Assembly (NCBI GenBank): GCA_963830885.1
Contig: CAWHOA010000012.1
Location: forward strand, 278,630 to 342,629
DNA length: 64,000 nt
Direction of reading: 5' to 3'
From: JAIBJN01 sp963830885
GTDB lineage: Bacteria; Actinomycetota; Thermoleophilia; Gaiellales; Gaiellaceae
Every line of letters begins with the position of its first letter. Position 1 is the first letter of the stretch. Both the position numbers and the translations under genes were made by a program. A model generated the notes under the pieces. The model was not told the DNA's origin and made no database searches. It saw nothing but the letters and a program-made list of their open reading frames with translations. Below, piece after piece: positions 51,592-60,269 of the stretch.

Positions 51592-51993
51592 TCAAGTGAC
51601 TGCATCGAGCGCCTCGTTGACGAGGCGGTCCGCGAGCTCGTTGTGCTCGCGGCGCACGGCTGTGTAGCGCACGTCCCCTATTGCCCGCGCGACCTGCGAA
51701 GCCCGCAGCGAGAGCTCGCGCAGTGCGGCGTTCTTCACCTTGTACTCGCCGCGCATCTGCTTGACGAGGAGCTCGGAGTCGGAGACGACCTCGAGCTCGT
51801 CCAAGCCGAGGTCGTGCGCCTTCTCGAGGCCGGCGACCAGGGCCCGGTACTCGGCGACGTTGTTGGTGGCGACGCCGATCGTCTCGCCGTGGGCCGCAAG
51901 CACCGTGCCGTCGTCGGCCTCGAGCACGTACGCGGATGCGGCCGGCCCGGGATTCCCACGCGCGCCGCCGTCCGTGAAGAGCCGCACCGTCAC
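51592..51993 (-). CDS. rnhA: Ribonuclease HI
   Basis: 133 aa, a compact type without the basic protrusion of the E. coli enzyme. It degrades RNA in RNA:DNA hybrids. Metal-binding acids are D8 (LFTDGGARGNPG), E48 (NNVAEYRAL), D72 (VVSDSELL) and D122 (NELADRLVNEA). The GTG overlaps the upstream stop (GTGA). Confidence 0.93.
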   Translation of the reverse strand: MTVRLFTDGGARGNPGPAASAYVLEADDGTVLAAHGETIGVATNNVAEYRALVAGLEKAHDLGLDELEVVSDSELLVKQMRGEYKVKNAALRELSLRASQVARAIGDVRYTAVRREHNELADRLVNEALDAVT

Positions 51994-52310
51994 GGGGGCG
52001 GCTCGATGAGGGCGTAGAGGTCGAACGCCGGCTCCTCGTACGGGTGCGCGGCCCGGAGCGCGGCCACGACCTCGGCCTCACGCTCCACCGGGTAGACGGT
52101 CTCGAGCCGAAGCTCGGCGACCCGCTCTTCGCGGCCGGCCTCGCCCAGGGACGGCGACGTCGCCCTGCCCCCGAGGTACGTCCCGGTGCCGGCCGTGTAC
52201 CACGAGCAGCGCTCGTAGTCACCGATCCGTCCCGCGCCGGCGTCGAACAGGGCCTCGCGGACGTCCGCCAGCGCCTCGCGCGGGACGTAGACGACGAGCT
52301 TGCGATTCAG
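51990..52310 (-). CDS. NIF3/YqfO-type domain protein (CutA-like fold)
   Basis: 106 aa. NRKLVVYVPREALADVREAL, FDAGAGRIGDYERCSWYTAG, ELRLETVYPVEREAEVVAAL and RAAHPYEEPAFDLYAL match the insert domain of NIF3/YqfO (DUF34), which also occurs alone. No ATG, GTG or TTG can start this protein; the only in-frame candidate giving the full domain is CTG at 52310-52308, overlapping the cupin stop as CTGA. Its stop overlaps the rnhA GTG (GTGA). Ordinary gene finders would miss it. Function of the stand-alone domain unknown. Confidence 0.75.
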   Translation of the reverse strand: MNRKLVVYVPREALADVREALFDAGAGRIGDYERCSWYTAGTGTYLGGRATSPSLGEAGREERVAELRLETVYPVEREAEVVAALRAAHPYEEPAFDLYALIEPPP

Positions 52311-52663
52311 AGCTCGACCTCGGGTGCGGCCTGAGCGTCCGAGTCGCCGGTGTTCGGCGTCCCCTTCAGCTCGAGCAGGAGGACGTGCGCCTCGTCGTCG
52401 GCCACAGGCCGGTGCTCGACGCCGCGAGGGACGACCAGGAGCTCCCCCTCCCCCAGCTCGACCGCACCGTCGCGCAGCTCGACGCGCAGGCTGCCTGCAA
52501 GTACGAGAAAGAGGTCGTCCGTGTCCGGGTGGGCATGCCAGACGAACGGCCCTCTGGTCTTGGCGACCTGGATCTTCGTGTCGTTGAAGTAGCCGACGAT
52601 CCTCGGGCTGAAGGACTCGTCGAAGCTCGCCAGCTTCTCGGAGAGGTTGACTTTCTCCAGCAT
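52307..52663 (-). CDS. Cupin-domain protein
   Basis: 118 aa, single small beta-barrel. Cupin motif 1 is FVWHAHPDTDDLFLVLAGSL (metal ligands His-His-Asp/Glu) and motif 2 VVPRGVEHRPVAD. Role unknown, often a sugar or small-acid binding or isomerising enzyme. ATG overlaps the aldehyde dehydrogenase stop by one base (TGATG). Confidence 0.85.
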   Translation of the reverse strand: MLEKVNLSEKLASFDESFSPRIVGYFNDTKIQVAKTRGPFVWHAHPDTDDLFLVLAGSLRVELRDGAVELGEGELLVVPRGVEHRPVADDEAHVLLLELKGTPNTGDSDAQAAPEVEL

Positions 52664-54153
52664 CAATCGATCTGGGCGCGCTGGAGCTTGCCGGAGTAGT
52701 CGACGTAGATCGATTTCCACTCCGTGTAGAAGTCGAGCGCCGCCTGGCCGGCCTCGCGGTGGCCGTTGCCGGTGCCTTTCGTGCCGCCGAACGGCAGGTG
52801 CACCTCGGCGCCCGTCGTGCCGGCGTTGATGTACGTGATGCCGGCGTTCAGGTCGCGCATCGCCTTGAACGCCTTGTTCACGTCGCTCGTGAAGATCGAC
52901 GACGAGAGGCCGAACTCGATGCCGTTGGCGATCCGGATCGCCTCGTCGACGTCGGTCGCCTTGATCACCGCGGTGGTCGGACCGAAGATCTCCTCCTGGG
53001 CGATCCGCATCCCCGGCTCGACGTCGCCGAAGATCGTCGGCCGGTAGAAGGAGCCCCTGTCGAGCCCGTCCTCCGTGGCGACCTCGCCGCCGGTGAGGAG
53101 CGTGGCGCCCTCGTCCTTACCGATCTCCGTGTAGGAGTGGATCTTCTCGAGGGCCGAGCGGTTGACGACGGGGCCGACGTCGGTGGAGTCCTCGAGGCCG
53201 TCGCCGAGGCGGAGCTTCTCCGTGCGCTCCACGAGCTTCCCGACGAGGGCGTCGTAGACCGACTTGCCGGCGACGACCCGGCTCGCCGCCGTGCAGCGCT
53301 GGCCGGAGGTGCCGAACGCGGACCAGATGATCCCCTCGACGGCGAGGTCGAGATCGGCGTCGTCCATGACGATGATGGCGTTCTTGCCGCCGAGCTCGAG
53401 GTGGATGTGCTTGAGGTAGGCGGCGCCGTTCTGCGCGGTCGTGATCCCGACCTCGCGCGAGCCGGTGAGCGAGATGAGCGGCACGTCAGGGTGCTTGACG
53501 AGGCGCTCGCCGACCTGCTCCCCGCCGCCGTGGACGATGTTGAGGACGCCTGCGGGCAGACCGGCCTCCGCGAAGATCTCCACGAAGCGCTGGCCGAGCA
53601 TGGGCGTGTCGCGCGCAGGCTTGAAGACGACCGTGTTGCCGCAGACGAGGGCGGGCGCGATCTTCCAGCTCGGGATGGCGATCGGGAAGTTCCACGGCGT
53701 GATCGCGCCGACGACCCCCACGGGCTGGCGCACGCTCATCTGGAACTTGTCCGGCATCTCCGACGGCGTCGTCTGGCCGAAGAGGCGGCGGCCCTCTCCG
53801 GCCATGTAGAAGGTCATGTCGATCGCCTCCTGGACGTCGCCGCCGGCCTCGGCGCGCACTTTGCCCATCTCGCGCACCATCAGCTCGGTCAGCTCGTCCT
53901 TCCGCTCGACGAACCGCTGCGCGACCCGGAAGAGGATCTCGCCGCGCCTCGGTGCCGGGGTGAGCCGCCAGCCGTCGTAGGCCTCCTTCGCGGCCTCGAC
54001 CGCGCGGTCGACGTCGTCGCCGGTGGAGCGCGGGAACGTCCCGATCGTCTCACCGGTCGCGGGGTTGGTGGTGTCGAACGTCTCGTCGCCGGAGGCGTCC
54101 ACCCACTCGCCGCCGATGTAGTTCTTCGAAGTCTCAGTCGCTGCGGTCGCCAT
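52663..54153 (-). CDS. NAD(P)+-dependent aldehyde dehydrogenase
   Basis: 496 aa, full length. Catalytic Asn155 (ITPWNFP), Glu253 (LELGGKN) and nucleophile Cys287 (TSGQRCTAAS) are all present, with the NAD loop FTGS-equivalent SLTGSREVG. It oxidises an aldehyde to its acid; substrate not determined. aaggag lies before the ATG. First gene of the ALDH-cupin-NIF3-like-rnhA unit with overlapping junctions. Confidence 0.93.
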   Translation of the reverse strand: MATAATETSKNYIGGEWVDASGDETFDTTNPATGETIGTFPRSTGDDVDRAVEAAKEAYDGWRLTPAPRRGEILFRVAQRFVERKDELTELMVREMGKVRAEAGGDVQEAIDMTFYMAGEGRRLFGQTTPSEMPDKFQMSVRQPVGVVGAITPWNFPIAIPSWKIAPALVCGNTVVFKPARDTPMLGQRFVEIFAEAGLPAGVLNIVHGGGEQVGERLVKHPDVPLISLTGSREVGITTAQNGAAYLKHIHLELGGKNAIIVMDDADLDLAVEGIIWSAFGTSGQRCTAASRVVAGKSVYDALVGKLVERTEKLRLGDGLEDSTDVGPVVNRSALEKIHSYTEIGKDEGATLLTGGEVATEDGLDRGSFYRPTIFGDVEPGMRIAQEEIFGPTTAVIKATDVDEAIRIANGIEFGLSSSIFTSDVNKAFKAMRDLNAGITYINAGTTGAEVHLPFGGTKGTGNGHREAGQAALDFYTEWKSIYVDYSGKLQRAQID

Positions 54154-54184
54154 CTCGCTCCTTGTCGTTTTTCCGCCGTCGATT

Positions 54185-54354
54185 CTAGGAGGGTTTGGCG
54201 GAGCGCCGCTCGTCGTCGGGTTGCGATGGTCGTTCCGAGACAAGGACGCAGGGAGCGTTCGTAGCCGGCGGCTACGGGCGCGACTGAGGACGCAGCTCTC
54301 GGGGCGAGCAGCGCGTCCTCGACGGCATAGCTGCGTTTCGCCGAACTCTCCTAG
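54185..54354. repeat. MITE-like 170-bp repeat, copy 1
   Basis: Begins ctaggagggtttggcg and ends cgccgaactctcctag, imperfect 16-bp inverted termini (two mismatches). The centre has a perfect hairpin cgtagcc-ggc-ggctacg (54260-54276). It aligns along its whole length with 59271-59439. Sits between the divergent aldehyde dehydrogenase and MaoC genes. Confidence 0.65.
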
Positions 54355-54364
54355 GCTTCGCACC

Positions 54365-54763
54365 GTGCCCACCGTCGGCGACAAGGCCAGCCGCTCCCGC
54401 AGGGTGCGCGCCGAGGACATCCTGCTCTTCACGGAGCTGACCGGCGACCGCAACCCGCTGCACTACGACGAGGAGGCGGCGGCGAGCTCGCGCTTCGGCG
54501 GGCTGATCGTCCAGGGCGGCGTCACGAGCGGGCTCCTGAACGCCGTCGTGGCCGAGGACCTCCCCGGTCCGGGCAGCGTCTTCCTGCACGTGGACTGGAG
54601 CTTCAAGGCCCCGGTCAGGCCCGGTGACGAGATCACCGCGGAGGTCGAGGTGCTGGAGGCGCGCGCGGACAAGCCGATCACGCGTCTACGCACGACGATC
54701 ACCAACCAGGAGGGCACGGTCGTCCTCGACGGGACCGCGCTCGTATGGACCGAGCCGATCTAG
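54365..54763 (+). CDS. MaoC-like (R)-enoyl-CoA hydratase
   Basis: 132 aa hotdog fold. The hydratase-2 motif is FTELTGDRNPLHYDEEAAASS with catalytic Asp and His, then FGGLIVQGGVTSGLL. It hydrates enoyl-CoA thioesters. GTG start at 54365. It overlaps the following MFS gene by 19 bp. Confidence 0.87.
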   Translation: MPTVGDKASRSRRVRAEDILLFTELTGDRNPLHYDEEAAASSRFGGLIVQGGVTSGLLNAVVAEDLPGPGSVFLHVDWSFKAPVRPGDEITAEVEVLEARADKPITRLRTTITNQEGTVVLDGTALVWTEPI

Positions 54764-55914
54764 CGCCGTCGCCGGGTCGGACCCGGGCGCTGGCGCTCCT
54801 GGCCGCCTCGCTCGTCCTGGCGATGACCACGTGGTTCTCGGCGAGCGCGGTCGTGCCGCAGCTCCGCGAGGACTGGGGCCTCGGTGACACGGCGGCTGCC
54901 TGGCTCACGATTGCCGTCCAGCTCGGCTTCGTCGCCGGCGCCCTCGTTTCCGCCGTCCTGAACGTCGCCGACGTCGTTGCGCCGCGGCGTGTCATCCTCG
55001 CGGGCGCCGCCGGAGCGGCCGGCGCGAACGCTCTCCTCGGCCTCGTCTCGGGAGCCGGGCCGGCGATTCCGCTGCGCTTCCTGACCGGCTTCTTCCTCGC
55101 CGGGGTCTATCCGCCCGCGCTCAAGCTCATGGCCACCTGGTTCCGTCGCGGCCGCGGCACGGCGCTCGGGATCCTCGTCGGCGCGCTGACCCTCGGGTCG
55201 GCGCTGCCGCACCTCGTCAACGCACTCGGGGGCCTCGACTGGCAGACGGTCGTCTACGCGACCTCGGCCCTGACGCTGGCCGGCGGGCTTCTGGCGCTCG
55301 CGGTGCGCGACGGGCCGTACCCGTTCCCGCCGGCCACCTTCGACCCGCACCAGGCGCGCCGCGTCTTCGCCAACCGCGGCGTCCGCCTCGCAAGCCTCGG
55401 CTACTTCGGCCACATGTGGGAGCTCTACGCCATGTGGGCCTGGTTCGTCGTCTTCTACTCGACCGCCGTGGCGGGGGGAGCGGAGGCCGCCTACGCGACC
55501 TTCGCCGTCATCGCGGCGGGAGCGGTCGGCTGCTGGGTCGGCGGGGTCCTGGGCGACCGCATCGGCCGCCCGGAGACGACCGCGCTCGCGATGGCGATCT
55601 CGGGCGCCTGCGCGCTCCTGATCGGGCTCTTCCTCGACGCGCCCGCCTGGGTTGTGCTGGCGATCGGGCTCCTCTGGGGCTTCACGGTGGTGGCCGACTC
55701 TGCGCAGTTCTCGACGCTCGTCACCGAGCACGCCGACCAGGCCTACGTCGGGACGGCGTTGACGATGCAGCTCGCCGTCGGCTTCACGCTGACCGTGGCG
55801 ACGATCTGGCTGCTGCCGTTCTTCGCCGACGCGGTCGGCTGGCGCTGGGCGTTCGCGTTCCTCGTCCCCGGCCCGGCGCTCGGCGTAGTTGCAATGCTGC
55901 GGCTGCGACCTTGA
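54745..55914 (+). CDS. MFS transporter
   Basis: 389 aa with twelve hydrophobic segments. The loop 2-3 region is VLNVADVVAPRRVILAGAAG, and the second half has the paired motif GGVLGDRIGRPETT. It is close to the cyanate/nitrate-type branch in layout (FLTGFFLAGVYPPALKLMAT), but the substrate is unknown. Cotranscribed with MaoC. Confidence 0.87.
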   Translation: MDRADLAPSPGRTRALALLAASLVLAMTTWFSASAVVPQLREDWGLGDTAAAWLTIAVQLGFVAGALVSAVLNVADVVAPRRVILAGAAGAAGANALLGLVSGAGPAIPLRFLTGFFLAGVYPPALKLMATWFRRGRGTALGILVGALTLGSALPHLVNALGGLDWQTVVYATSALTLAGGLLALAVRDGPYPFPPATFDPHQARRVFANRGVRLASLGYFGHMWELYAMWAWFVVFYSTAVAGGAEAAYATFAVIAAGAVGCWVGGVLGDRIGRPETTALAMAISGACALLIGLFLDAPAWVVLAIGLLWGFTVVADSAQFSTLVTEHADQAYVGTALTMQLAVGFTLTVATIWLLPFFADAVGWRWAFAFLVPGPALGVVAMLRLRP

Positions 55915-55942
55915 GCGACGAGCACAGCGAAAGGAGCCAGGG

Positions 55943-56308
55943 ATGGGACAGCCGATCGTGCACTTCGAGGTGATCGGGAAGGACGGCGCCAAGCTGCAGC
56001 GCTACTACGGCGAGCTGTTCGGGTGGGAGATCGACTCGAGCAATCCCGTGGGCTACGGCATCGTGGCGCGGGAGGGGAACGTCAATTCGGACGGCGTCGG
56101 GATCGGCGGCGGCGTCGGCCAGGGCCCGGAGGGGTACGAGGGCCACGTCACCTTCTACGTCGAGGTGCCGGACGTCGAGGCGTCGCTCGCGCAGGCGGAG
56201 GCACTTGGCGGGACGCGCGTGATGGGCCCCGAGACGATCATGGACATGGTCGAGCTCGGCCTCTTCACCGACCCGGAGGGACACCTCGTCGGCGTCGTGA
56301 AGGGCTAG
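55943..56308 (+). CDS. VOC-family protein
   Basis: 121 aa. HFEVIGKDGAKLQRYYGELF and the closing FTDPEGHLVGVVKG are glyoxalase-fold signatures; the double beta-alpha-beta layout is complete. Ribosome binding site aaaggag. It follows the MFS gene by 28 bp and converges with the next gene (ctag overlap of stops). Confidence 0.85.
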   Translation: MGQPIVHFEVIGKDGAKLQRYYGELFGWEIDSSNPVGYGIVAREGNVNSDGVGIGGGVGQGPEGYEGHVTFYVEVPDVEASLAQAEALGGTRVMGPETIMDMVELGLFTDPEGHLVGVVKG

Positions 56309-56532
56309 GAGGGCTCGGGGCCGTCGGTCGACGGGAAGGTCCCCGGGCGGGCGCGGCGGCGGTCGCGAATCGTCCGCTGCTCTCCCTCCGGAGGCCCGCT
56401 GCCGTTGCGGCGCCGGTCGGGCCCGGTCCGTCGGTCGATGATGACCTCGACGTTCGGGTTGTCCTTGTAGTGCTCGACGAGCTTCTCGTACAGCTCCGTC
56501 TCGAGCTCCGGGGGAATGACGCAATAGATCAT
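56305..56532 (-). CDS. Small charged protein
   Basis: 75 aa. The N-terminal half (MIYCVIPPELETELYEKLVE, then HYKDNPNVEVIIDRRTG) is a small alpha/beta unit; the C-terminal half is Arg/Pro/Gly rich (PDRRRNGSGPPEGEQRTIRD). The DRRTGPDRR motif occurs in several actinobacterial small proteins whose role I do not know. It sits 34 bp after the zinc protein gene on the same strand. Confidence 0.6.
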   Translation of the reverse strand: MIYCVIPPELETELYEKLVEHYKDNPNVEVIIDRRTGPDRRRNGSGPPEGEQRTIRDRRRARPGTFPSTDGPEPS

Positions 56533-56566
56533 CGTCCCCGTCTTTATCGGCAGCCGGCCACGAGGC

Positions 56567-57181
56567 CTACAGGCGCGGGATGTCCGGGGTGACCCGGCCG
56601 TCGCCGTCGAGGTGGCCGTTCCAGTGCGTGAAGCGCGGGTTGAGGTCGTCGAGCTCATAGCCGCGCTCGGCCAGGCGGACGTGCTGCGGTGAGTCGGGCG
56701 AGACGCGGTACTGGTACCAGGAGATGTCCCACGCGACCGTGATCACGACCTCGGGGTTGACGCCCGAGAGCGGGAGGAGGCTGACGCGTGCCTCACCCAG
56801 GCTCTTCGCGATCCCTGCGATCGTCCGCCGATAGGCGCTGTCGTTGAAGAGCTCGGCGGCCTCAACCATCGCCTGCTCCTCGGGCTCGAGACGGCGATAC
56901 ATCGGCTCGGGGACTCGCTGCTCCGGCTCCGCTCGACGGGTCTCGAGGAGCGACGAGAGGCCGGCGAAGCGCCGGCGCCGACGCGTCTCGGGGACGATCG
57001 GAGTCGTCGGGCTCCCCTCCTTGATCCAGCCGTGGTCGTCGGCGGTCGTGGTGCAGAGCGCACAGACGTCGACCCAGTCGTCGCCGCCGGGGGTGAAGCG
57101 CACCGCGCGCTCGCCCATGAGCAGCGTCCGGTGGCAGATCGCGCACGTCCGCTGGACGTCCTGCTTGCGGACGACGGTCAC
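56567..57181 (-). CDS. Zinc-finger protein of unknown function
   Basis: 204 aa. Two C-x2-C knuckles (RTCAICHRTLLMG and VCALCTTTADDHGW) frame an N-terminal zinc domain; the C-terminal 100 residues (AELFNDSAYRRTIAGIAKSL, then NPEVVITVAWDISWYQYRVS) form a separate soluble domain. GTG start overlaps the EF-G-like stop (GTGA), so the two are coupled. Family not recognised. Confidence 0.65.
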   Translation of the reverse strand: MTVVRKQDVQRTCAICHRTLLMGERAVRFTPGGDDWVDVCALCTTTADDHGWIKEGSPTTPIVPETRRRRRFAGLSSLLETRRAEPEQRVPEPMYRRLEPEEQAMVEAAELFNDSAYRRTIAGIAKSLGEARVSLLPLSGVNPEVVITVAWDISWYQYRVSPDSPQHVRLAERGYELDDLNPRFTHWNGHLDGDGRVTPDIPRL

Positions 57182-59223
57182 TCCTCGCTCTCCTTCTTGG
57201 CCTCCTCCATCACCTTCTGCGCGATGTGCGAGGGAACCTCCTCGTAGCGCAGGAAGGCGAGCGTATAGTCGCCGCGGCCGCCGGTGAGCGAGGTCAGCGA
57301 CTGGGAATAGGTGAGGACGTCAGCCATCGGCACCTCGGCCTTGATCGTCGTCATGCCCGAGCCGGAGGGCTCCATGCCGAGCAGGCGCCCGCGCCGCGAG
57401 TTGAGGTCGCCGTTGACCGCGCCCACGGCGTCATCCGGGACGGCCGCCTCGAGCGACATGATCGGTTCGAGGAGCACGGGGTCGGCCTTCTCGTAGGCGG
57501 TCTTGAACGCCATCGAGCCGGCGATCTTGAACGCCATCTCGGAGGAGTCGACCGAGTGGTAGGAGCCGTCCACCAGGAGGACGCGGAGGCCGGTGACGGG
57601 CGCGCCGGCGAGCTCCCCGTGGCGCATCGCCTCCTGGATGCCCTTGTCGACGGCCGGGCGGAAGCTCTGCGGGATGACGCCGCCGACGATCTTGTCCACG
57701 AACTCGTAGCCCTCGTGCCCCGAAAGCGGCTCGAGGACGACCTTACAGTCGCCGAACTGGCCGCGCCCGCCGGTCTGCTTCTTGTAGCGGCCCTGTGCGC
57801 GCGACTCCTTGCGGATCGTCTCCAGATACGGGACGCGCGGCTGGTGCAGGTCGACCTCGACCCCGAAGCGGCGCCTGAGCCGGTCGACAGCCACCTCGAC
57901 GTGGATCTGCGAGAGGCCGCCGAGGAGCTGCTCGCCGGTCTGCTCGTCGCGGCGGAGCGTCAACGTCGGGTCCTCCTCGTGCAGGCGCCGGAGCGCGGCC
58001 GCCATCTTCTCCTCGTCGCCCTTCGCCTTCGGCGTGATCGCGAAGCTCATGACGGGCTGCGGGAAGTCGAGCGGCGCCAGCTCGATCGGCTTGTCCTCGG
58101 TGAGCAGGACGTCGCCGGTGCCGGCCTCCTTCAGCTTGGCGACGGCGCCGATGTCGCCCTCGCCGAAGTCCTGCGCCGGCTCGTGATCCTTCCCCTGCAG
58201 GAGGAGCAGCTGCCCGACGCGCTCCTTGCCGTGCGTGCGATGGTTGACGAGGTTCGAGTCCGAGGTGAGCGTGCCCGAGAGGACGCGGAAGACGTTGATG
58301 CGCCCGGCGAACGGGTCCGCGACCGTCTTGAAGATGAACGCCGCCGGCCCGCCGCCGTCGACGCCCGCCTCGAACGGCTTCTTCGCCGGCGAGGGGATTC
58401 CCTCGACGAGCAGGTCGAGGAGGCCCGTCGTGCCGAGGTTCTTGGTGGGGACGCCGCACGTGACCGGGAAGAGCTCGCCGGCCACGACCGCGTTCTTCAG
58501 CGCCGCCGCGAGCTCGTCGCCGGAGACCTCGCCCTCCTCGAGGTAGCGCTCCATCAGCGCCTCGTCGGTCTCCACCACGGAGTCCACGAGCTGCTCGCGG
58601 TACTCGGCGGCCTGCGCGGCGATGCTGTCGGGGATCTCGGCCGGCTTCGACTCGCGGTCGCCGCCGGGGTCGAGGTACGCGCGCATGTGGAAGAGGTCGA
58701 CGATCCCCTCGAGCTCGTGCTCGTGGCCGATCGGGATCTGCACGGCCACGCAGCGGTCGGAGAGCTGGGAGCGAAGCTGCTCGAGCGTGACGAAGAAGTC
58801 CGCGCGCTCGCGGTCGAGCATCGTCACGAAGACGACGCGGCAGAGGCCGAGCGCATCCGAGCGCTCCCACAGGCGCGTCGTCTGCACCTCGACGCCGTTG
58901 ACGCCGTTGACGGCGAACAGCGCGCCCTCCACGACCCGGAGCGAGGCCAGCGTGTCGGCCTGGAAGCCTGGGTCGCCGGGCGTGTCGACGAGGTTGATCT
59001 TCCGGTCCTGCCACTGCGCGTGGCACACCGAGGCGGACAGAGACATCTGCCGGCGGTGCTCGTCCTCGTCCCAGTCCGAGACCGTCGAGGAGCCCTCGAC
59101 GGACCCCAGGCGGTTGGTCGCGCCGGCCTGGAAGAGCATCGCCTCGACCAGCGAGGTCTTTCCGGTCCCCCGGTGGCCGACGACGGCGACGTTCCGGATT
59201 CTGCTCGGCTCGAACTGCGGCAC
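57178..59223 (-). CDS. Elongation factor G-like GTPase (FusA2 type)
   Basis: 681 aa with all five EF-G domains. G1 is GHRGTGKT (16-23) instead of the usual GHxDxGKT, G3 is DTPGD (80-84), and the G4 motif NKxD is replaced by TMLD (134-137). Divergence of this kind is typical of EF-G-like paralogues rather than the housekeeping factor. It might act in ribosome rescue or recycling; unproven. GTG start; the following zinc protein gene is translationally coupled. Confidence 0.87.
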   Translation of the reverse strand: MPQFEPSRIRNVAVVGHRGTGKTSLVEAMLFQAGATNRLGSVEGSSTVSDWDEDEHRRQMSLSASVCHAQWQDRKINLVDTPGDPGFQADTLASLRVVEGALFAVNGVNGVEVQTTRLWERSDALGLCRVVFVTMLDRERADFFVTLEQLRSQLSDRCVAVQIPIGHEHELEGIVDLFHMRAYLDPGGDRESKPAEIPDSIAAQAAEYREQLVDSVVETDEALMERYLEEGEVSGDELAAALKNAVVAGELFPVTCGVPTKNLGTTGLLDLLVEGIPSPAKKPFEAGVDGGGPAAFIFKTVADPFAGRINVFRVLSGTLTSDSNLVNHRTHGKERVGQLLLLQGKDHEPAQDFGEGDIGAVAKLKEAGTGDVLLTEDKPIELAPLDFPQPVMSFAITPKAKGDEEKMAAALRRLHEEDPTLTLRRDEQTGEQLLGGLSQIHVEVAVDRLRRRFGVEVDLHQPRVPYLETIRKESRAQGRYKKQTGGRGQFGDCKVVLEPLSGHEGYEFVDKIVGGVIPQSFRPAVDKGIQEAMRHGELAGAPVTGLRVLLVDGSYHSVDSSEMAFKIAGSMAFKTAYEKADPVLLEPIMSLEAAVPDDAVGAVNGDLNSRRGRLLGMEPSGSGMTTIKAEVPMADVLTYSQSLTSLTGGRGDYTLAFLRYEEVPSHIAQKVMEEAKKESEE

Positions 59224-59270
59224 GGGTTGGCGAGTTTACCGACTTGCCCGCAACGAGCAGGGAAGATGCC

Positions 59271-59439
59271 GAGGAGGGATTGGCGAGATTTCGCTCGTCG
59301 CCGGGGTGCGATGGTCGTTCCGAGGCAAGAACGCAGGGAGCGCTCGTAGCCGGAGCGCTACGGGCGCGACTGAGGACACCGCATCGGGGCGACCAGCGCG
59401 GCCCGGCGACACAGCCGCTATCTCGTCGAACCCTCCTAG
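59271..59439. repeat. MITE-like 169-bp repeat, copy 2
   Basis: Begins gaggagggattggcgag and ends ctcgtcgaaccctcctag, matching copy 1 (54185-54354) throughout. The internal hairpin is cgtagc-cggagc-gctacg (59345-59362). Its last bases supply the whiG stop codon (TAG on the minus strand, 59438-59436), so it abuts or replaces the original 3' end of whiG. Confidence 0.65.
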
Positions 59440-60218
59440 CTCGTGCGGACGAGTGTCGCCGAGAGCCGCGCCTTGAGGCGGAGGATCGCCTTCGTGTGCA
59501 GCTGGGAGACCCGCGACTCGGTCACGCCGAGCACCTCGCCGATCTCGCGGAGGGTCAGCTCCTCGTAGTAGTAGAGCGTGACGACGAGCTTCTCCCGCTC
59601 CGGAAGACGCGCGATCGCCTCGCCGAGAGCCTCGCGCAGCTCGGTGTTCGCCATGGCCGCCTGCGGCTCGGCCGCGCCCGGGTCCGGGAGCGTGTCGATC
59701 AAGGCGACGGGGTCGCCGCCGTGGGACGAGCTCGTCCAGAGCTCGTCGAGCGCGGCGATCGACGTCATTGAGATCTCGAGCAGCGAGTCCTGGAACTCGA
59801 CCTCGGTGATCCCGAGCGAGCCGGCGATCTCCTCGTCGGTCGGCGCGCGGGCCAGCTTGGCCTCGAGCTGGGCGATCGTGCGCTCGATGTCGCGCGCCCG
59901 CGCGCGCACGGAGCGCGGCACCCAGTCCATGGAGCGGAGCTCGTCGATGATCGACCCCTTGATTCGCGCGATCGCGTACGTCTCGAACTTGATGTCGCGG
60001 CTGGGGTCGAAGCGCTCGATCGCCCCGATCAGCCCGAGGAGCCCGTAGGAGGCGAGGTCGCCCTCGTCGACGTGGGCCGGCAGGCCGCTCCTGAGCCGCC
60101 CGGCGACGTACTTGACGAGCGGGGCGTACGTGAGGATCAGCCGGTCGCGGGCGGCCTTGTCGCCGGTCCGCTTGAACTCGGCCCACAGAGCATCGGTGTC
60201 GTCTTTCTTCTCGGCCAC
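59436..60218 (-). CDS. whiG: FliA/WhiG-type alternative sigma factor
   Basis: 260 aa. Regions 2 (LILTYAPLVKYVAGRLRSGL, then LASYGLLGLIGAIERFDPSR), 3 (RARARDIERTIAQLEAKLAR) and 4 (LPEREKLVVTLYYYEELTLR, then EVLGVTESRVSQLHTKAILR) are all present, the architecture of FliA/WhiG. In actinobacteria this group controls sporulation or motility. GTG start. The tail reads ARLSATLVRTS and ends inside a repeat, so the last residues may be recent. Confidence 0.92.
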   Translation of the reverse strand: MAEKKDDTDALWAEFKRTGDKAARDRLILTYAPLVKYVAGRLRSGLPAHVDEGDLASYGLLGLIGAIERFDPSRDIKFETYAIARIKGSIIDELRSMDWVPRSVRARARDIERTIAQLEAKLARAPTDEEIAGSLGITEVEFQDSLLEISMTSIAALDELWTSSSHGGDPVALIDTLPDPGAAEPQAAMANTELREALGEAIARLPEREKLVVTLYYYEELTLREIGEVLGVTESRVSQLHTKAILRLKARLSATLVRTS

Positions 60219-60269
60219 GTCGCAGAGGATAGAAGGAAGAGCGGCTTTCGCGAGATATCGGCGCTTTTC

